DNA of 64,000 nt, from the NCBI GenBank assembly GCA_963726005.1, contig CAVSAT010000004.1:248001-312000 (forward strand), written 5' to 3'. This document shows positions 18,598 to 27,809 of the stretch, in pieces; position 1 is the first letter of the stretch; each line of letters opens with the position of its first letter. Position numbers and translations under genes: made by a program. The notes under the pieces are model-generated. The model saw only the letters and a list, made by a program, of their open reading frames with translations. It was not told where the DNA came from and did not search any database. This DNA comes from Bog-473 sp963726005 (lineage in GTDB: Bacteria; Actinomycetota; Acidimicrobiia; Acidimicrobiales; RAAP-2).

Positions 18598-19895
18598 AGG
18601 TTCCCCACCTCCAGCTCCAGGTATTCGGCGAACTTCGCCCTGGCCGCTTCCTGCCGCTTCGGCAGCCATTGCGTGGGCCAGACGTCGTCGCTCGGGGTGT
18701 AGTCGCGGAGCACCTGGCGGGCGACGGTCACCTTGTGGACCTCCGTCGGCCCGTCGGCGAGGCCCATCACGCCCGCGCCGTGGATCATCCCGAAGAACGG
18801 CATCTCGTTGGTCGTGCCCAGAGCGCCGTGCACCTGCATGGCCCGCCATGCGATGTCGTGCAGCACCGTGGGCATGACGACCTTCGCCGTCGCGATGTCC
18901 TTGCGGACCCGCTTGTAGTCGTTGTACTTGTCGATCTCCCACGCCGTGTAGAGGACGAAGAGCCGGAACTGGATCAGCTGTGCGTAGGAGTCGGCGATGT
19001 ACCCCTGCACGAACTGCTTGTCGGCGAGGAGGCTGCCGGCGGTCTCGCGGCTCAGCGCCCGCTCGCACATCATGTCGATGGCCTTCTGGGCCATCCCGAT
19101 CGTCCGCATGGCGTGGTGGATCCGCCCCCCGCCGAGGCGGGTCTGGGCGATGACGAAGGCCTGGCCGTCGCCGCCCAGCAACGACTCGGCGGGGACCCGC
19201 ACGTCTTCGTAGTGGATGAGCGCGTGGGAGCCCTCGTTCATCTGCTCGCCGTACAGCCCGACGTTGCGCTCGATGTGCACGCCCGGGGTGTCCGTCGGCA
19301 CGAGGAACATCGACATCCCCTTGTAGGGGCTGACGTCGGGGTTGGTGACCGCCATCACGATCAGGAACGCGGCCGTCTTCGCATTGGACGAGAAGTACTT
19401 CCACCCGTTGATGACCCACTCGTCGCCGTCCTTGACGGCACGTGTCTTGAAGAGCGTCGGGTCGGCACCCGCATGCGGCTCGGTCATGGAGTAGCTCGAG
19501 AAGCACTCGCCGTTGAGCAGTGGTTGGAGGTAGCGCTCCTTCTGCGCGGGTGTGCCGTAGTGGGCGATGATCTCGGCGTTGCCCGTGTCGGGGGCCTGGC
19601 AGCCGAAGACGACGGACGCCCACTGCGAGCGCCCGAGGATCTCGTTCAACAGCGCCAGCTTGAGCTGCCCGAATCCCTGGCCGCCGAGCTCGGGCCCGAG
19701 GTGGGTGGCCCAGAGACCCTGGCGCCGCACCTCCTCCTTCAGCGGGTCGATCGCCTCGCGCCGCTTCCCCTCGAGCGGGACGAATTGCTGGTGCGGGAAC
19801 ACGAGGTCGAGCGGTTCCACCTCTTCCCGGACGAATGCGTCCACCCAATCGAGCTTTTTCTGGTACTCGGGATCGGTCTCGAAGTCCCACGCCAT
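18594..19895 (-). CDS. ACAD11/LvaC-like acyl-CoA dehydrogenase
   Basis: A 433-residue acyl-CoA dehydrogenase resembling the C-terminal part of ACAD10/11. It has SMTEPHAGADPTLFKTRAV, then AMQVHGALGTTNEMPF, and ends with LADGPTEVHKV. The normal catalytic Glu of the GEGT motif is thus replaced by the ADGPTEVH form seen in ACAD10/11-type enzymes. It overlaps the APH kinase start by four bases (GTGA). Pairing with the kinase suggests joint conversion of a 4-hydroxyacyl-CoA through a phosphorylated intermediate, as known for LvaA/LvaC and ACAD10/11. The divergent TetR gene begins 31 bp away and probably controls it. Confidence 0.92.
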   Translation of the reverse strand: MAWDFETDPEYQKKLDWVDAFVREEVEPLDLVFPHQQFVPLEGKRREAIDPLKEEVRRQGLWATHLGPELGGQGFGQLKLALLNEILGRSQWASVVFGCQAPDTGNAEIIAHYGTPAQKERYLQPLLNGECFSSYSMTEPHAGADPTLFKTRAVKDGDEWVINGWKYFSSNAKTAAFLIVMAVTNPDVSPYKGMSMFLVPTDTPGVHIERNVGLYGEQMNEGSHALIHYEDVRVPAESLLGGDGQAFVIAQTRLGGGRIHHAMRTIGMAQKAIDMMCERALSRETAGSLLADKQFVQGYIADSYAQLIQFRLFVLYTAWEIDKYNDYKRVRKDIATAKVVMPTVLHDIAWRAMQVHGALGTTNEMPFFGMIHGAGVMGLADGPTEVHKVTVARQVLRDYTPSDDVWPTQWLPKRQEAARAKFAEYLELEVGNL

Positions 19896-19920
19896 GTTGC
19901 GCCCTCCCTCGGTCGGTGAT

Positions 19921-19935
19921 CAGAATATGATTCTG
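19921..19935. promoter_or_regulatory. Palindrome over the TetR start codon
   Basis: CAGAATATGATTCTG is a perfect inverted repeat with six-base arms and a three-base centre, which is the ATG (19927) of the TetR gene. It lies between the divergent acyl-CoA dehydrogenase and TetR genes. It is a strong candidate for an autoregulatory operator that also controls the kinase/dehydrogenase operon. It does not resemble the type 1 or type 2 sites. Confidence 0.65.
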
Positions 19936-20592
19936 GCTATCAAGAATGCAATACCGGAGCCCGAGACCGAGCCCGAGACCGACGTGGCCGGACGGATCGT
20001 CCGCCGCACGCTGGCCAAGCGGGAGAACGAGTACGCGGGCGAGGTGCGCCGGCTCCTCGATGCCGCCCTCGAGGTCATGGGCAGGTGCGGGACGTCGTCG
20101 CGCCCCCGGGTGGCCGACATCGTGGCCGCGGCCGGCCTGTCCAACGAGGCCTTCTACCGGCACTTCCGGTCCAAGGACGCCCTGGTCACCGCCATCCTCG
20201 AAGACGGCGGTGAGCGCCTGCGCAGCTACCTCGCCCACCAGCTGGCGAAGGAGCCGACCCCCGAGGCGCAGGTCCGGCGCTGGGTCGAGGGCGTGCTGGC
20301 GCAGGCGAGCGGCGACATCGCCGTCACCACGCTGGCCGTGCTGTGGAACGGGGGGAGCGTGGGCGGGGGTTTGGCGGCGGGGCGGCACTTCGCCAGCACG
20401 CCCCTGGCCTCGCTCCTGCACGACCCGTTCGCCGCGCTGGGCAGCGACGCACCCGAGCTCGACGCCGCGCTCGCCGCGCACGCCACCCTGGGAAAGCTCT
20501 CGGACTGCCTGTGGGAGGGCCACGCGCCGACGCCGTTCGAGGTCGACCGTGTCGTCGACTTCTGCCTTGCGGCCGTCCGGCGGCAGGACTGA
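19927..20592 (+). CDS. TetR-family transcriptional regulator
   Basis: A 221-residue TetR regulator. The helix-turn-helix is VADIVAAAGLSNEAFYRHFRS (residues about 60-80), followed by KDALVTAILEDGG, and the C-terminal ligand domain is variable. The N-terminal extension of about 30 residues rich in Pro and Glu before the first helix is unusual; GTG 19984 is an alternative start. It is divergent from the ACAD11-like gene, with a perfect palindrome over its own start. It most likely represses the kinase-dehydrogenase operon until an acyl-CoA ligand binds. Confidence 0.9.
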   Translation: MILAIKNAIPEPETEPETDVAGRIVRRTLAKRENEYAGEVRRLLDAALEVMGRCGTSSRPRVADIVAAAGLSNEAFYRHFRSKDALVTAILEDGGERLRSYLAHQLAKEPTPEAQVRRWVEGVLAQASGDIAVTTLAVLWNGGSVGGGLAAGRHFASTPLASLLHDPFAALGSDAPELDAALAAHATLGKLSDCLWEGHAPTPFEVDRVVDFCLAAVRRQD

Positions 20593-20763
20593 CGAAGCTG
20601 CCCGGGCGACCGCCCCGGGCGATCCGGACCGATGCCGGCGGACGGCGCTGCTCCGTTGACCCGACGCATGCGCGACTGCTAGCACAACGTCCACGCGAAC
20701 GTCGGAGCGGCCACGCCGCACATCGGCGAACCGAGAAGCCCACGTGGCGGGGAGGAGCGGCGC

Positions 20764-21603
20764 ATGGACGTGGGCATCGTGACAGGGGCGGCCCGGGGGA
20801 TGGGACGGGCCTGCGCCGAACGAGTTGCTCAGATGGTCGACGTCCTGCTGCTGGTCGACCGCGACGAGCTGATCCTGGCCGAGACCGCCCAGAGCCTCGC
20901 GTCGGGCCGCGCGCCGGCAAAGGTCGAGCCGTTCGGGCTCGACGTCAAGGACCGCGACGGCATCGCCCGACTGGCGACGCGGGCGTCGGAGCTGGGCCGG
21001 CTGCGGGCCGTCGCCCACGTCGCCGGCGTGTCCCCGACCATGGCCGACTGGCGGGAGATCGTTGCGGTCGACCTGGTCGGGACGGCGCTGCTCGTCGACG
21101 CCTGCTTCCCGCTGGCGTCCGCGGGGACGGCCGTCGTGTGCTTTGCGTCGATTGCGCCGCTGCTCGCCCTGGGTGAGGCCGACCACGAACCGGACGCGGT
21201 GCTCGACGACCCGCTCCACGATGGGTTCCTCGATCGCATCCGGGAAGCCGTCGGACCCGACATCGAGGACCCGGGGATGGCCTACACCTGGGCGAAACGA
21301 GGCGTGCACCGGCTGGTTCGGCGCGAGTCGGTGCGCTACGGGCGCGCGGGCGCCCGTATCTGCTCGGTCACGCCAGGCATGATCGACACCCTGATGGGCC
21401 GGCAGGAGGCCGAGGCCCGCCCGGACACCGACGACATGCTCGTGCAGCTCTCGCCGTTCGGCCGCAAGGGCAGTCCCGAGGAGGTTGCCGCAGGTGCCGC
21501 GTTCCTCCTCTCCGACGAGGCCAGTTTCGTCACGGGGATCGACCTTCGTGTCGACGGGGGCGTCATCGCCGCGGTGAGAAGCGGAGGAGTGTCGTCGCCA
21601 TGA
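20764..21603 (+). CDS. Short-chain dehydrogenase/reductase
   Basis: A 279-residue SDR with VTGAARGMGRACAERV and the catalytic YTWAKRGV motif. It ends with SDEASFVTGIDLRVDGG. The middle of the protein (residues 130-175) carries an acidic insertion, EADHEPDAVLDDPLHDGF, typical of 3-alpha-HSD-like members acting on larger substrates. The gene overlaps the esterase gene by four bases (ATGA), so the two are coupled. The 171 bp before it hold no recognisable gene. Confidence 0.92.
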   Translation: MDVGIVTGAARGMGRACAERVAQMVDVLLLVDRDELILAETAQSLASGRAPAKVEPFGLDVKDRDGIARLATRASELGRLRAVAHVAGVSPTMADWREIVAVDLVGTALLVDACFPLASAGTAVVCFASIAPLLALGEADHEPDAVLDDPLHDGFLDRIREAVGPDIEDPGMAYTWAKRGVHRLVRRESVRYGRAGARICSVTPGMIDTLMGRQEAEARPDTDDMLVQLSPFGRKGSPEEVAAGAAFLLSDEASFVTGIDLRVDGGVIAAVRSGGVSSP

Positions 21604-22571
21604 GTCAACAGCGACCGGAAAAGGAGAGCACGGGCCGGGTCGACGTGCGCGGCCTGCTCGATCCCGAGTTAGGTCCGGTCCTCGGCGCGTTCGAATTGCC
21701 GCCACTCGACGCCGACGCCATCGCGGCCATCCGGTCGACGGCGTTGCCGGCCGTCGAGTTGTCTGACGCCGTGGTGCGAACGGAGTACGCCGTGCCCGGC
21801 GACCCGCCCGTCCCCGTGCGGGTCCATCGTCCGGCCGGGGTCGACGGCGCACTGCCGGCCATTTTCACGATCCACGGAGGCGGCTATGTCATCGGCTCCT
21901 ACGCCATGGACGACTCCCTGCACGATGCGTGGGGCCCGCAGCTGGGCACGGTGGGTGTCTCGGTGGAGTACCGGCTGGCGCCCGAAACGCCGTATCCGGG
22001 CCCGCTCGAGGATTGCTATGCCGCGTTGCGCTGGACCCACGAGCACGCGGACGAGCTGGGAATCGACCGGACGCAACTCGGTCTCTACGGGATCAGCGCA
22101 GGGGGAGGGCTGGCGGCGGCGCTCGCGCTGCTGGCCCACGACCGGGGAGAGGTTCCACTCGCCTTCCAGCTGCTCGATTGCCCGATGCTCGACGACCGTC
22201 AGGCCACACCGTCCGTGCGGTCCGAGGGCCTCTACGTGTGGACGGCCAAGTCCAACGAGTTCGGTTGGCGGTCCTACCTCGGCGACCTCTACGGGTCCGA
22301 CAACGTCCCGCCGTACGCCGCCGCGGCCCGGGCCACCGATCTCAACGGCCTGCCACCCGCCTGCGTCGTGGTCGGATCGATCGACGGCTTTCGGGACGAG
22401 GACGTGGACTACGCACGCCGGCTGAACCAGGCCGGCGTCCCGTGCGAGCTGCACGTGATCGCCGGTCTGCCGCACGCCTACCAATTGGTCCCCGACGCGC
22501 AGGCCGTGCGGCTGGCGACGCACTGCAAGGACGACTGGCTGGCCCGGCAACTCCGCCGATCCGCGACCTGA
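21600..22571 (+). CDS. HSL-family alpha/beta hydrolase (esterase)
   Basis: A 323-residue esterase of the hormone-sensitive-lipase group. The oxyanion-hole motif HGGGYVIGSY, the nucleophile GISAGGG, and the late acid and histidine (DGFRDEDVDY, GLPHAYQL) form the expected catalytic triad. It hydrolyses carboxylic esters in the cytoplasm. It is coupled to the SDR upstream and converges with the thioesterase gene. Ester hydrolysis after Baeyer-Villiger oxidation elsewhere in the window is a possible role, but no direct link is visible. Confidence 0.93.
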   Translation: MSQQRPEKESTGRVDVRGLLDPELGPVLGAFELPPLDADAIAAIRSTALPAVELSDAVVRTEYAVPGDPPVPVRVHRPAGVDGALPAIFTIHGGGYVIGSYAMDDSLHDAWGPQLGTVGVSVEYRLAPETPYPGPLEDCYAALRWTHEHADELGIDRTQLGLYGISAGGGLAAALALLAHDRGEVPLAFQLLDCPMLDDRQATPSVRSEGLYVWTAKSNEFGWRSYLGDLYGSDNVPPYAAAARATDLNGLPPACVVVGSIDGFRDEDVDYARRLNQAGVPCELHVIAGLPHAYQLVPDAQAVRLATHCKDDWLARQLRRSAT

Positions 22572-22574
22572 GAC

Positions 22575-22589
22575 GGCCGCCCGCCGGCC
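22575..22589. terminator. Short GC hairpin between convergent genes
   Basis: GGCCG and CGGCC arms separated by five bases lie in the 18-bp gap between the convergent esterase and thioesterase genes. The stem is only five base pairs and no T tract follows, so this is a weak candidate for a bidirectional terminator. Confidence 0.25.
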
Positions 22590-23420
22590 TCACAGTTTGC
22601 CGGCGCTCCCCGAACGGGCGCGGATCATGGCGTCCTGGACGAACGAGGCGGCCAGCTGCCCGTCGGCCCGGAAGATCTCGCCGCGGCCGTAGCTGCGACC
22701 GTGCCCGGCGTAGGTCGAGCGTTGCTCCAAGAGGTGCCACTCGGCGGCGGGGCACCGTTCGTGGTACGTCAGCGTGTGACTCAGCACGCCGGTCGAGAGT
22801 GTGCGGTGCGCCTGCGCCTGGCCGACACCCGCGTGCGGGCGCATCGCCGTCCCGATGAGGAAGCCGTCGGTCGAATACGCGACGAGCGCCTGGTCGGTCG
22901 CCGGGTCGTCCGGGGCGCCGGCGAAGCGGACCCACACGTCGAGGTCCGGCGGGCCAACGAGCTCGGGGTCGCTCAGGTCGACGTCGCCGACGATGCCGAT
23001 CTCCCACGCGCCCTCGCCGCGGACGTGGCCGGCGATGTCGTCGGGGCCCGACGTCGAGCGGCGCGCGTCGGCGTGACGAATGACGTCGTCCTCGACCGCA
23101 CTCAGAAGGATCAGCGAGCGGGTGCAGATCTGGTCGCCCTGGGTGATGGTCACCGTGCTGCTCGCCACCGAGCGTCCGGCGTGCATGCGCTCGACGGCGA
23201 CCTCGAGGGGCGCCTCGTGCGACGCGCCACGGGCGAAGACGGTGTGGATGGTCTTGACCGCCTTGCCGTCCTGGCCGGCCAGCCCCGCCATGATCGATTG
23301 GGCCAGCAGCTGGCCGCCGAAGACGACCCCGTGGGGCGACGGCAGGTTGGTGGCGCGGTAGCGGTCTTCGCCGACCGGCTCGAGCGTAAGGGCCCTGAGG
23401 AAGGCATCAATGGTCGACAT
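22590..23420 (-). CDS. Acyl-CoA thioesterase II-like protein (double hotdog)
   Basis: A 276-residue TesB-type thioesterase built from two hotdog folds, which hydrolyses acyl-CoA to acid and CoA. Recognisable parts are HGVVFGGQLLAQSIMAGL near residue 30, DVWVRFAGAPDDPATDQALVAY mid-protein and WHLLEQRSTYAGHGRSYGRG near the C-terminus. It starts at ATG 23420 and is divergent from the aldehyde dehydrogenase operon. The type 1 operator at 23583 could affect both. It may release CoA from dead-end thioesters. Confidence 0.92.
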   Translation of the reverse strand: MSTIDAFLRALTLEPVGEDRYRATNLPSPHGVVFGGQLLAQSIMAGLAGQDGKAVKTIHTVFARGASHEAPLEVAVERMHAGRSVASSTVTITQGDQICTRSLILLSAVEDDVIRHADARRSTSGPDDIAGHVRGEGAWEIGIVGDVDLSDPELVGPPDLDVWVRFAGAPDDPATDQALVAYSTDGFLIGTAMRPHAGVGQAQAHRTLSTGVLSHTLTYHERCPAAEWHLLEQRSTYAGHGRSYGRGEIFRADGQLAASFVQDAMIRARSGSAGKL

Positions 23421-23582
23421 CGGGACTCCTTGTCGTCAGCGAGCTCGGGCGTGGTGCGCGTTGGCTCCGGCGGCCGACACTGCCGGATCCGCCCGGTGGG
23501 ACGTGGCGGTCCGCCCTCGTCGTCCCGGCCGGTTCGGCGACGCGAGGCCGTTACCTTGGGACTTGGGCGGGCATCCCGTCAA

Positions 23583-23602
23583 TTTTGACGACGACGTCAA
23601 AG
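23583..23602 (+). promoter_or_regulatory. Type 1 operator, copy C
   Basis: TTTTGACGACGACGTCAAAG lies 114 bp before the aldehyde dehydrogenase start (23717) and 162 bp from the divergent thioesterase start. It is palindromic around the centre and matches the shared element, with one altered core base. A longer reading frame through the site is open but is not used here, because the conserved protein begins after the site. Confidence 0.75.
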
Positions 23603-23716
23603 TCAGATACCCTCCCGACCTGGGGTATCCCGGCGTCTGTGCCTGCGTTCCGTGTTGCGACCGTCGCGCCAGGCCGTTGCCAAGTCAATGATCCGAGCGA
23701 CGAGAGGAAGAGTGCC

Positions 23717-25204
23717 GTGGCCGAGGCAGTGAAGGTCAACCCGGAATCGAGGATGCTCGTCGACGGAAAGTTGGTCGATGCCGACACCGGACGAACGTTC
23801 GGCAACATCAACCCGGCGACCGAAGAGGTCATCGGGCAGGTGGCCGATGCGTCGACGGCCGAGATGCACCGCGCCATCGATGCCGCCCGACACGCCTTCG
23901 ACGAGACCGACTGGTCGACGAACCATGCCTTCCGCAAGCGCTGCCTCGAGCAGCTGCACGACGCACTCCAGGCCGAGCAGGAGGAGCTGCGCGAGCAGCT
24001 GATCCTCGAGGTCGGCTGCCCCCGCATGACGACCAACGGTCCCCAGCTGGACGCGCCGCTCTCCGAGGCGCTGGCCTACCCCGCGAAGCTCATTGAGCAG
24101 TTCGAGTGGGAGACGGTCCTGCCCGACGCCACCAACATCCAGGGCGCGCTCGACTCCCGGCGGATCTGGCGGGAGCCGGTGGGCGTCGTGGGCGCCATCG
24201 TCCCGTGGAACTTCCCGGTCGAGGTGACGCTGCACAAGGTGGGGCAGGCGCTGGCCACCGGCAACACGCTGATCGTCAAGCCGGCGCCGGACACGCCGTG
24301 GAACGCCACGTTCCTGGGCCGCCTGATCGCGGAGCGGACGGACATCCCGCCCGGTGTCGTCAACGTCGTGACGTCGTCGGACCACCTTGTCGGCGAGGAG
24401 CTCACGCTCTCCCCGAAGGTCGACATGATCTCGTTCACGGGCTCGACCGCGGTCGGGCAGCGCATCATGGAGAAGGGCGCCGCCACCATGAAGCGCGTCT
24501 TCCTGGAGCTGGGTGGCAAGTCGGCGACCGTCGTCCTGGAGGACGCCGATCTCGGCACGGCGACCCTGATGGGTATGGGCGCGTGCTTCCATGCCGGACA
24601 GGGCTGCGCCATCCAGACCCGGATGCTGCTGCCGCGCTCGCGCTACGAGGAGGGTGTCGAGCTGCTCAAGGGTCTCTTTGCCGTCGTACCCTTCGGCGAC
24701 CCGCAGCGCCCCGACGTCATCATGGGCCCGCTCGTCTCGGCCAAGCAGCGCGAGCGCGTGCTCGGCCTGATCGAGAAGGGCAAAGCCGAGGGGGCCACGC
24801 TGGCCGTCGGCGGCGGGCGCCCGTCCGGCGAAGAGTTCGCCAAGGGCTGGTGGGTCGAGCCGACGCTCTTCACCGACGTGGACAACTCCATGACGATCGC
24901 CCAGGAGGAGATCTTCGGCCCGGTGCTCGTCGTCATCCCCTACGAGACCGAGGACGACGCCGTCCGCATTGCCAACGACAGCAAGTACGGCCTTTCCGGC
25001 GGCGTGTTCTCGGGGTCCGTCGAACACTCGCTTGCGGTGGCCCGGCGGATCCGGACCGGCGGCCTGAGCATCAACGGCGGCGCGCCCTACGGCGCCGACC
25101 TCCCCTTCGGCGGGTACAAGCACAGCGGCATCGGCCGTCAGAACGGGCTGGCCGGCTTCGAGCAGTACCTCGAGATCAAGTCGCTGGCCTGGCCGGCCGC
25201 CTGA
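23717..25204 (+). CDS. NAD(P)-dependent aldehyde dehydrogenase
   Basis: A 495-residue aldehyde dehydrogenase that oxidises an aldehyde to its acid. It has PWNFPVEVTLHKVGQALATG, the glutamate motif LELGGKSATVV and the catalytic cysteine in GQGCAIQTRM. The start is GTG 23717, after a GAGGAAGAG ribosome site. It heads an operon with a P450 (19-bp gap) and an amidohydrolase. Oxidation of a P450-generated alcohol-aldehyde series to a carboxylic acid is the simplest joint role. The substrate is not evident. Confidence 0.94.
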   Translation: MAEAVKVNPESRMLVDGKLVDADTGRTFGNINPATEEVIGQVADASTAEMHRAIDAARHAFDETDWSTNHAFRKRCLEQLHDALQAEQEELREQLILEVGCPRMTTNGPQLDAPLSEALAYPAKLIEQFEWETVLPDATNIQGALDSRRIWREPVGVVGAIVPWNFPVEVTLHKVGQALATGNTLIVKPAPDTPWNATFLGRLIAERTDIPPGVVNVVTSSDHLVGEELTLSPKVDMISFTGSTAVGQRIMEKGAATMKRVFLELGGKSATVVLEDADLGTATLMGMGACFHAGQGCAIQTRMLLPRSRYEEGVELLKGLFAVVPFGDPQRPDVIMGPLVSAKQRERVLGLIEKGKAEGATLAVGGGRPSGEEFAKGWWVEPTLFTDVDNSMTIAQEEIFGPVLVVIPYETEDDAVRIANDSKYGLSGGVFSGSVEHSLAVARRIRTGGLSINGGAPYGADLPFGGYKHSGIGRQNGLAGFEQYLEIKSLAWPAA

Positions 25205-25222
25205 CCAGGAGGGGGTCCCCAC

Positions 25223-26423
25223 ATGACGGTCACCAGCCACCCCGAGATCTACTACGACCCCTACGACTTCGAGATCGACGCCGATCCCTACCCGCTCTGG
25301 AAGCGGATCCGCGACGAGGTCCCGCTGTACTGGAACGAGAAGTACGAGTTCTTCGCGCTGAGCCGGTGGGACGACGTCGAGGCGGCGATGCTCGACTGGG
25401 ACACCTACCGGTCCGGCCGCGGCTCCATCCTCGAGATGATCCGCGCCAACGTCGAGATCCCCTCGGGCGTGATCCTCATGGAGGACCCGCCGGCGCACAG
25501 CGGCCATCGCTCGCTGCTCTCGCGGGTCTTCACGCCGAAGAAGATGCAGGCGCTCGAGCCCCAGGTGCGTGCGTTCTGCGCGGAGGTGCTCGACCCCCTC
25601 GTCGGCGCAGGCGGCTTCGACTTCATCGAGGACCTCGGCAAGTTCATGCCGATGCGCGTCATCGGCATGCTCCTCGGCATCCCCGAGCAGGACCAAGTGG
25701 CCATCCGCGAGCGGCTCGACGACGGCTTGCGCCTCGAGGAGGGCGTCGAGCCCGAGTCGAACTACGACGCCGTCGAGTCGGCCCAGGTGTTCTCGGATTA
25801 CATCACGTGGCGGGCCGAGCACCCGTCCGACGACCTGATGAGCGAGCTTCTGAACGCCGAGTTCGAGGACGAGACGGGCACGACCCGCACGCTGACGCAC
25901 GACGAGATCCTCACCTACGTCGGCCTGCTGGCCGGGGCGGGGAACGAGACGACGACGCGCCTGATCGGCTTCACTGGCGAGGTCCTCGGCCGTCATCCGG
26001 ACCAGCGCCGCGACCTGGTGGCGGACACCGCGCTGATCCCCAACGCGATCGAGGAGCTCCTGCGCTACGAGGCCCCCTCGCCGGTCCAGGCGCGCTACGT
26101 GCAGCGCGACGTCGAGCTGCACGGCCAGACCGTGCCCGAGGGCAGCATCATGGTCGTCCTCAACGGCTCGGCGAACCGGGACGACCGCCACTACCCCGAC
26201 GGGGACAGCTTCGACATCCACCGTGAGGTCGGCCGGCACCTCTCCTTCGGCTACGGCATCCACCTCTGCCTGGGCGCCGCACTGGCGCGGCTGGAGGGCC
26301 GCATCGCGCTTCGACGAGGTGCTGCGTCGCTTCCCCGAGTGGGAGGTCGACTACGGCAAGGCCCAGCGCGCCCATGCCTCGACCGTGCGGGGCTGGGAGA
26401 CGCTGCCGGTGCGCACGTCGTGA
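25223..26423 (+). CDS. Cytochrome P450 (frameshift near 26308)
   Basis: About 399 residues of a bacterial class I P450. The I-helix motif is LLAGAGNETTTRLIG, the ExxR motif lies in EELLRYEAP, and the heme loop FGYGIHLCLGAALAR contains the cysteine ligand. After LARLEGRIA the conserved tail FDEVLRRFPEWEVDYGKAQR appears in another frame. Deleting one base near 26307-26310 restores it. ATG 25223 follows AGGAGGGGG. Ferredoxin and reductase genes are not adjacent. The operon with ALDH suggests hydroxylation of an alkyl, terpene or steroid-like side chain. Confidence 0.93.
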
Positions 26424-26449
26424 CCCATCCATCGGGAGAGGAGCACCCC

Positions 26450-27722
26450 ATGAACATGGACGACATGATCCTGGTCAGCATCGACGACCACATGATCGAG
26501 CCGCCGGACATGTTCGAGAACCACGTGCCGAAGAAGTGGCTCGATGATGCGCCGCGGGTCGTCCACGACGGAGGCGTCGACCAGTGGGTCTTCCAAGGCG
26601 AGCGGACCAGCACGTCGTTCGGGATGGCGGCCACCGTGGGTTGGCCCTCCGAGGAGTGGGGCTTCAACCCGGGCACGTACACGGAGCTCCGGCCCGGGTG
26701 CTTCGACGTGCACGAGCGCGTGCGGGACATGAACGCCAACGGCGTGCTCGGCTCCATGTGCTTCCCGACCATGGCGGGATGGAACGCTCGGACCTTCGCC
26801 GAGTCACGCGACAAGGAGGTCGCGCTCGTCATGCTCCAGGCGTACAACGACTGGGCTATCGACGAGTGGTGTGGCACCTATCCCGGCCGCTTCATCCCGC
26901 TCGGCATCGTCCCGATGTGGGACGTCGAGGCCGCCACCGCCGAGGTCCGTCGCATCGCCAAGAAGGGCTGCCGTTCGATCAGCTTCCTCGAGACCCCGCA
27001 CGTCCAGGGATTCCCGAGCTTCCTGTCGGGCTACTGGGACCCGATGCTCGCCGCGCTCAGCGAGGAGAACATGGTGCTCTCCCTGCACATCGGTGCCGGG
27101 TTCGCCGTGATCAAGCGGCCGGAGGAGGCGCCGGTCGACCACCTCATGGTCTTGGCCTGCCAGATCGAGCGCGATCACCGCGCAGGACCTCCTCTTCGGC
27201 CCGACGCTGCGGCGGTTCCCGGACCTCAAGGTCGCGCTGTCCGAGGGTGGGATCGGCTGGATCCCCTTCTACTTCGACCGGATCGACCGCCACTTCCACA
27301 ACCAGGAATGGCTGCACAGCGACTTCGGCGGGAAGCTGCCCTCGGAGGTGTTCCGCGACCACATCCTGGCCTGCTACATCACGGATCCTTCGGGGCTGCT
27401 GCTGCGGGACCGCATCGGTCTCGACAACATCGCCTGGGAGTGCGACTACCCGCACACAGACACGACGTGGCCCGAGTCGCCCGAGTTCGCCTGGCGGGAA
27501 TTCCAGGAGGCCGGGGTCTCCGACGAGGAGATCCACAAGATCACATGGGAGAACGCATGCCGGTTCTACGGCTGGGACCCGCTCGCCCACACGACCAGGG
27601 AACAGGCGACGGTCGGCGCCCTGCGCGCGGTGGCACGGGACGTCGACGTCACCCGCATGTCACGTGAGCAGTGGCGCAAGCGGAACGAGGCCGCCGGCAT
27701 CGGCGTCGTCGCTTCGGTCTGA
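26450..27722 (+). CDS. Amidohydrolase-2 family protein (frameshift near 27168)
   Basis: About 424 residues. The N-terminal half starts at ATG 26450 with MILVSIDDHMIEPPDMFENH and runs to ACQI. The C-terminal half continues in another frame with AITAQDLLFGPTLRRFPDLK, SEGGIGWIPFYFDRID and ECDYPHTDTTWPES. Removing one base near 27167 joins the halves as QISAITAQDL. Both metal-ligand motifs are present (DDH and DYPHTD). It is third in the ALDH-P450 operon, 26 bp after the P450. Its C-terminal extension (TREQATVGALRAVARDVDV) is typical of large actinobacterial members. Confidence 0.9.
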
Positions 27723-27809
27723 CCCGAAATTGCGACGCCGGCCGATGCACGACACACTCACCGCCATGCGATGCGCGCACGCGCCGGCCGGACGCCGAAT
27801 GAGGGCACC

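Noticed and set aside
18388..21852. A 1154-codon open frame on the minus strand across the TetR, SDR and dehydrogenase genes
   Set aside because: It is a GC-driven shadow frame. Only its last part (18597 downward) is the true N-terminus of the APH kinase gene. The rest is Arg/Pro-rich and lies opposite recognised genes.
23603..26263. An 886-codon open frame opposite the ALDH and P450 genes
   Set aside because: Its composition is Arg/Asp/His/Val-rich antisense of well-recognised enzymes, with no domain pattern of its own.
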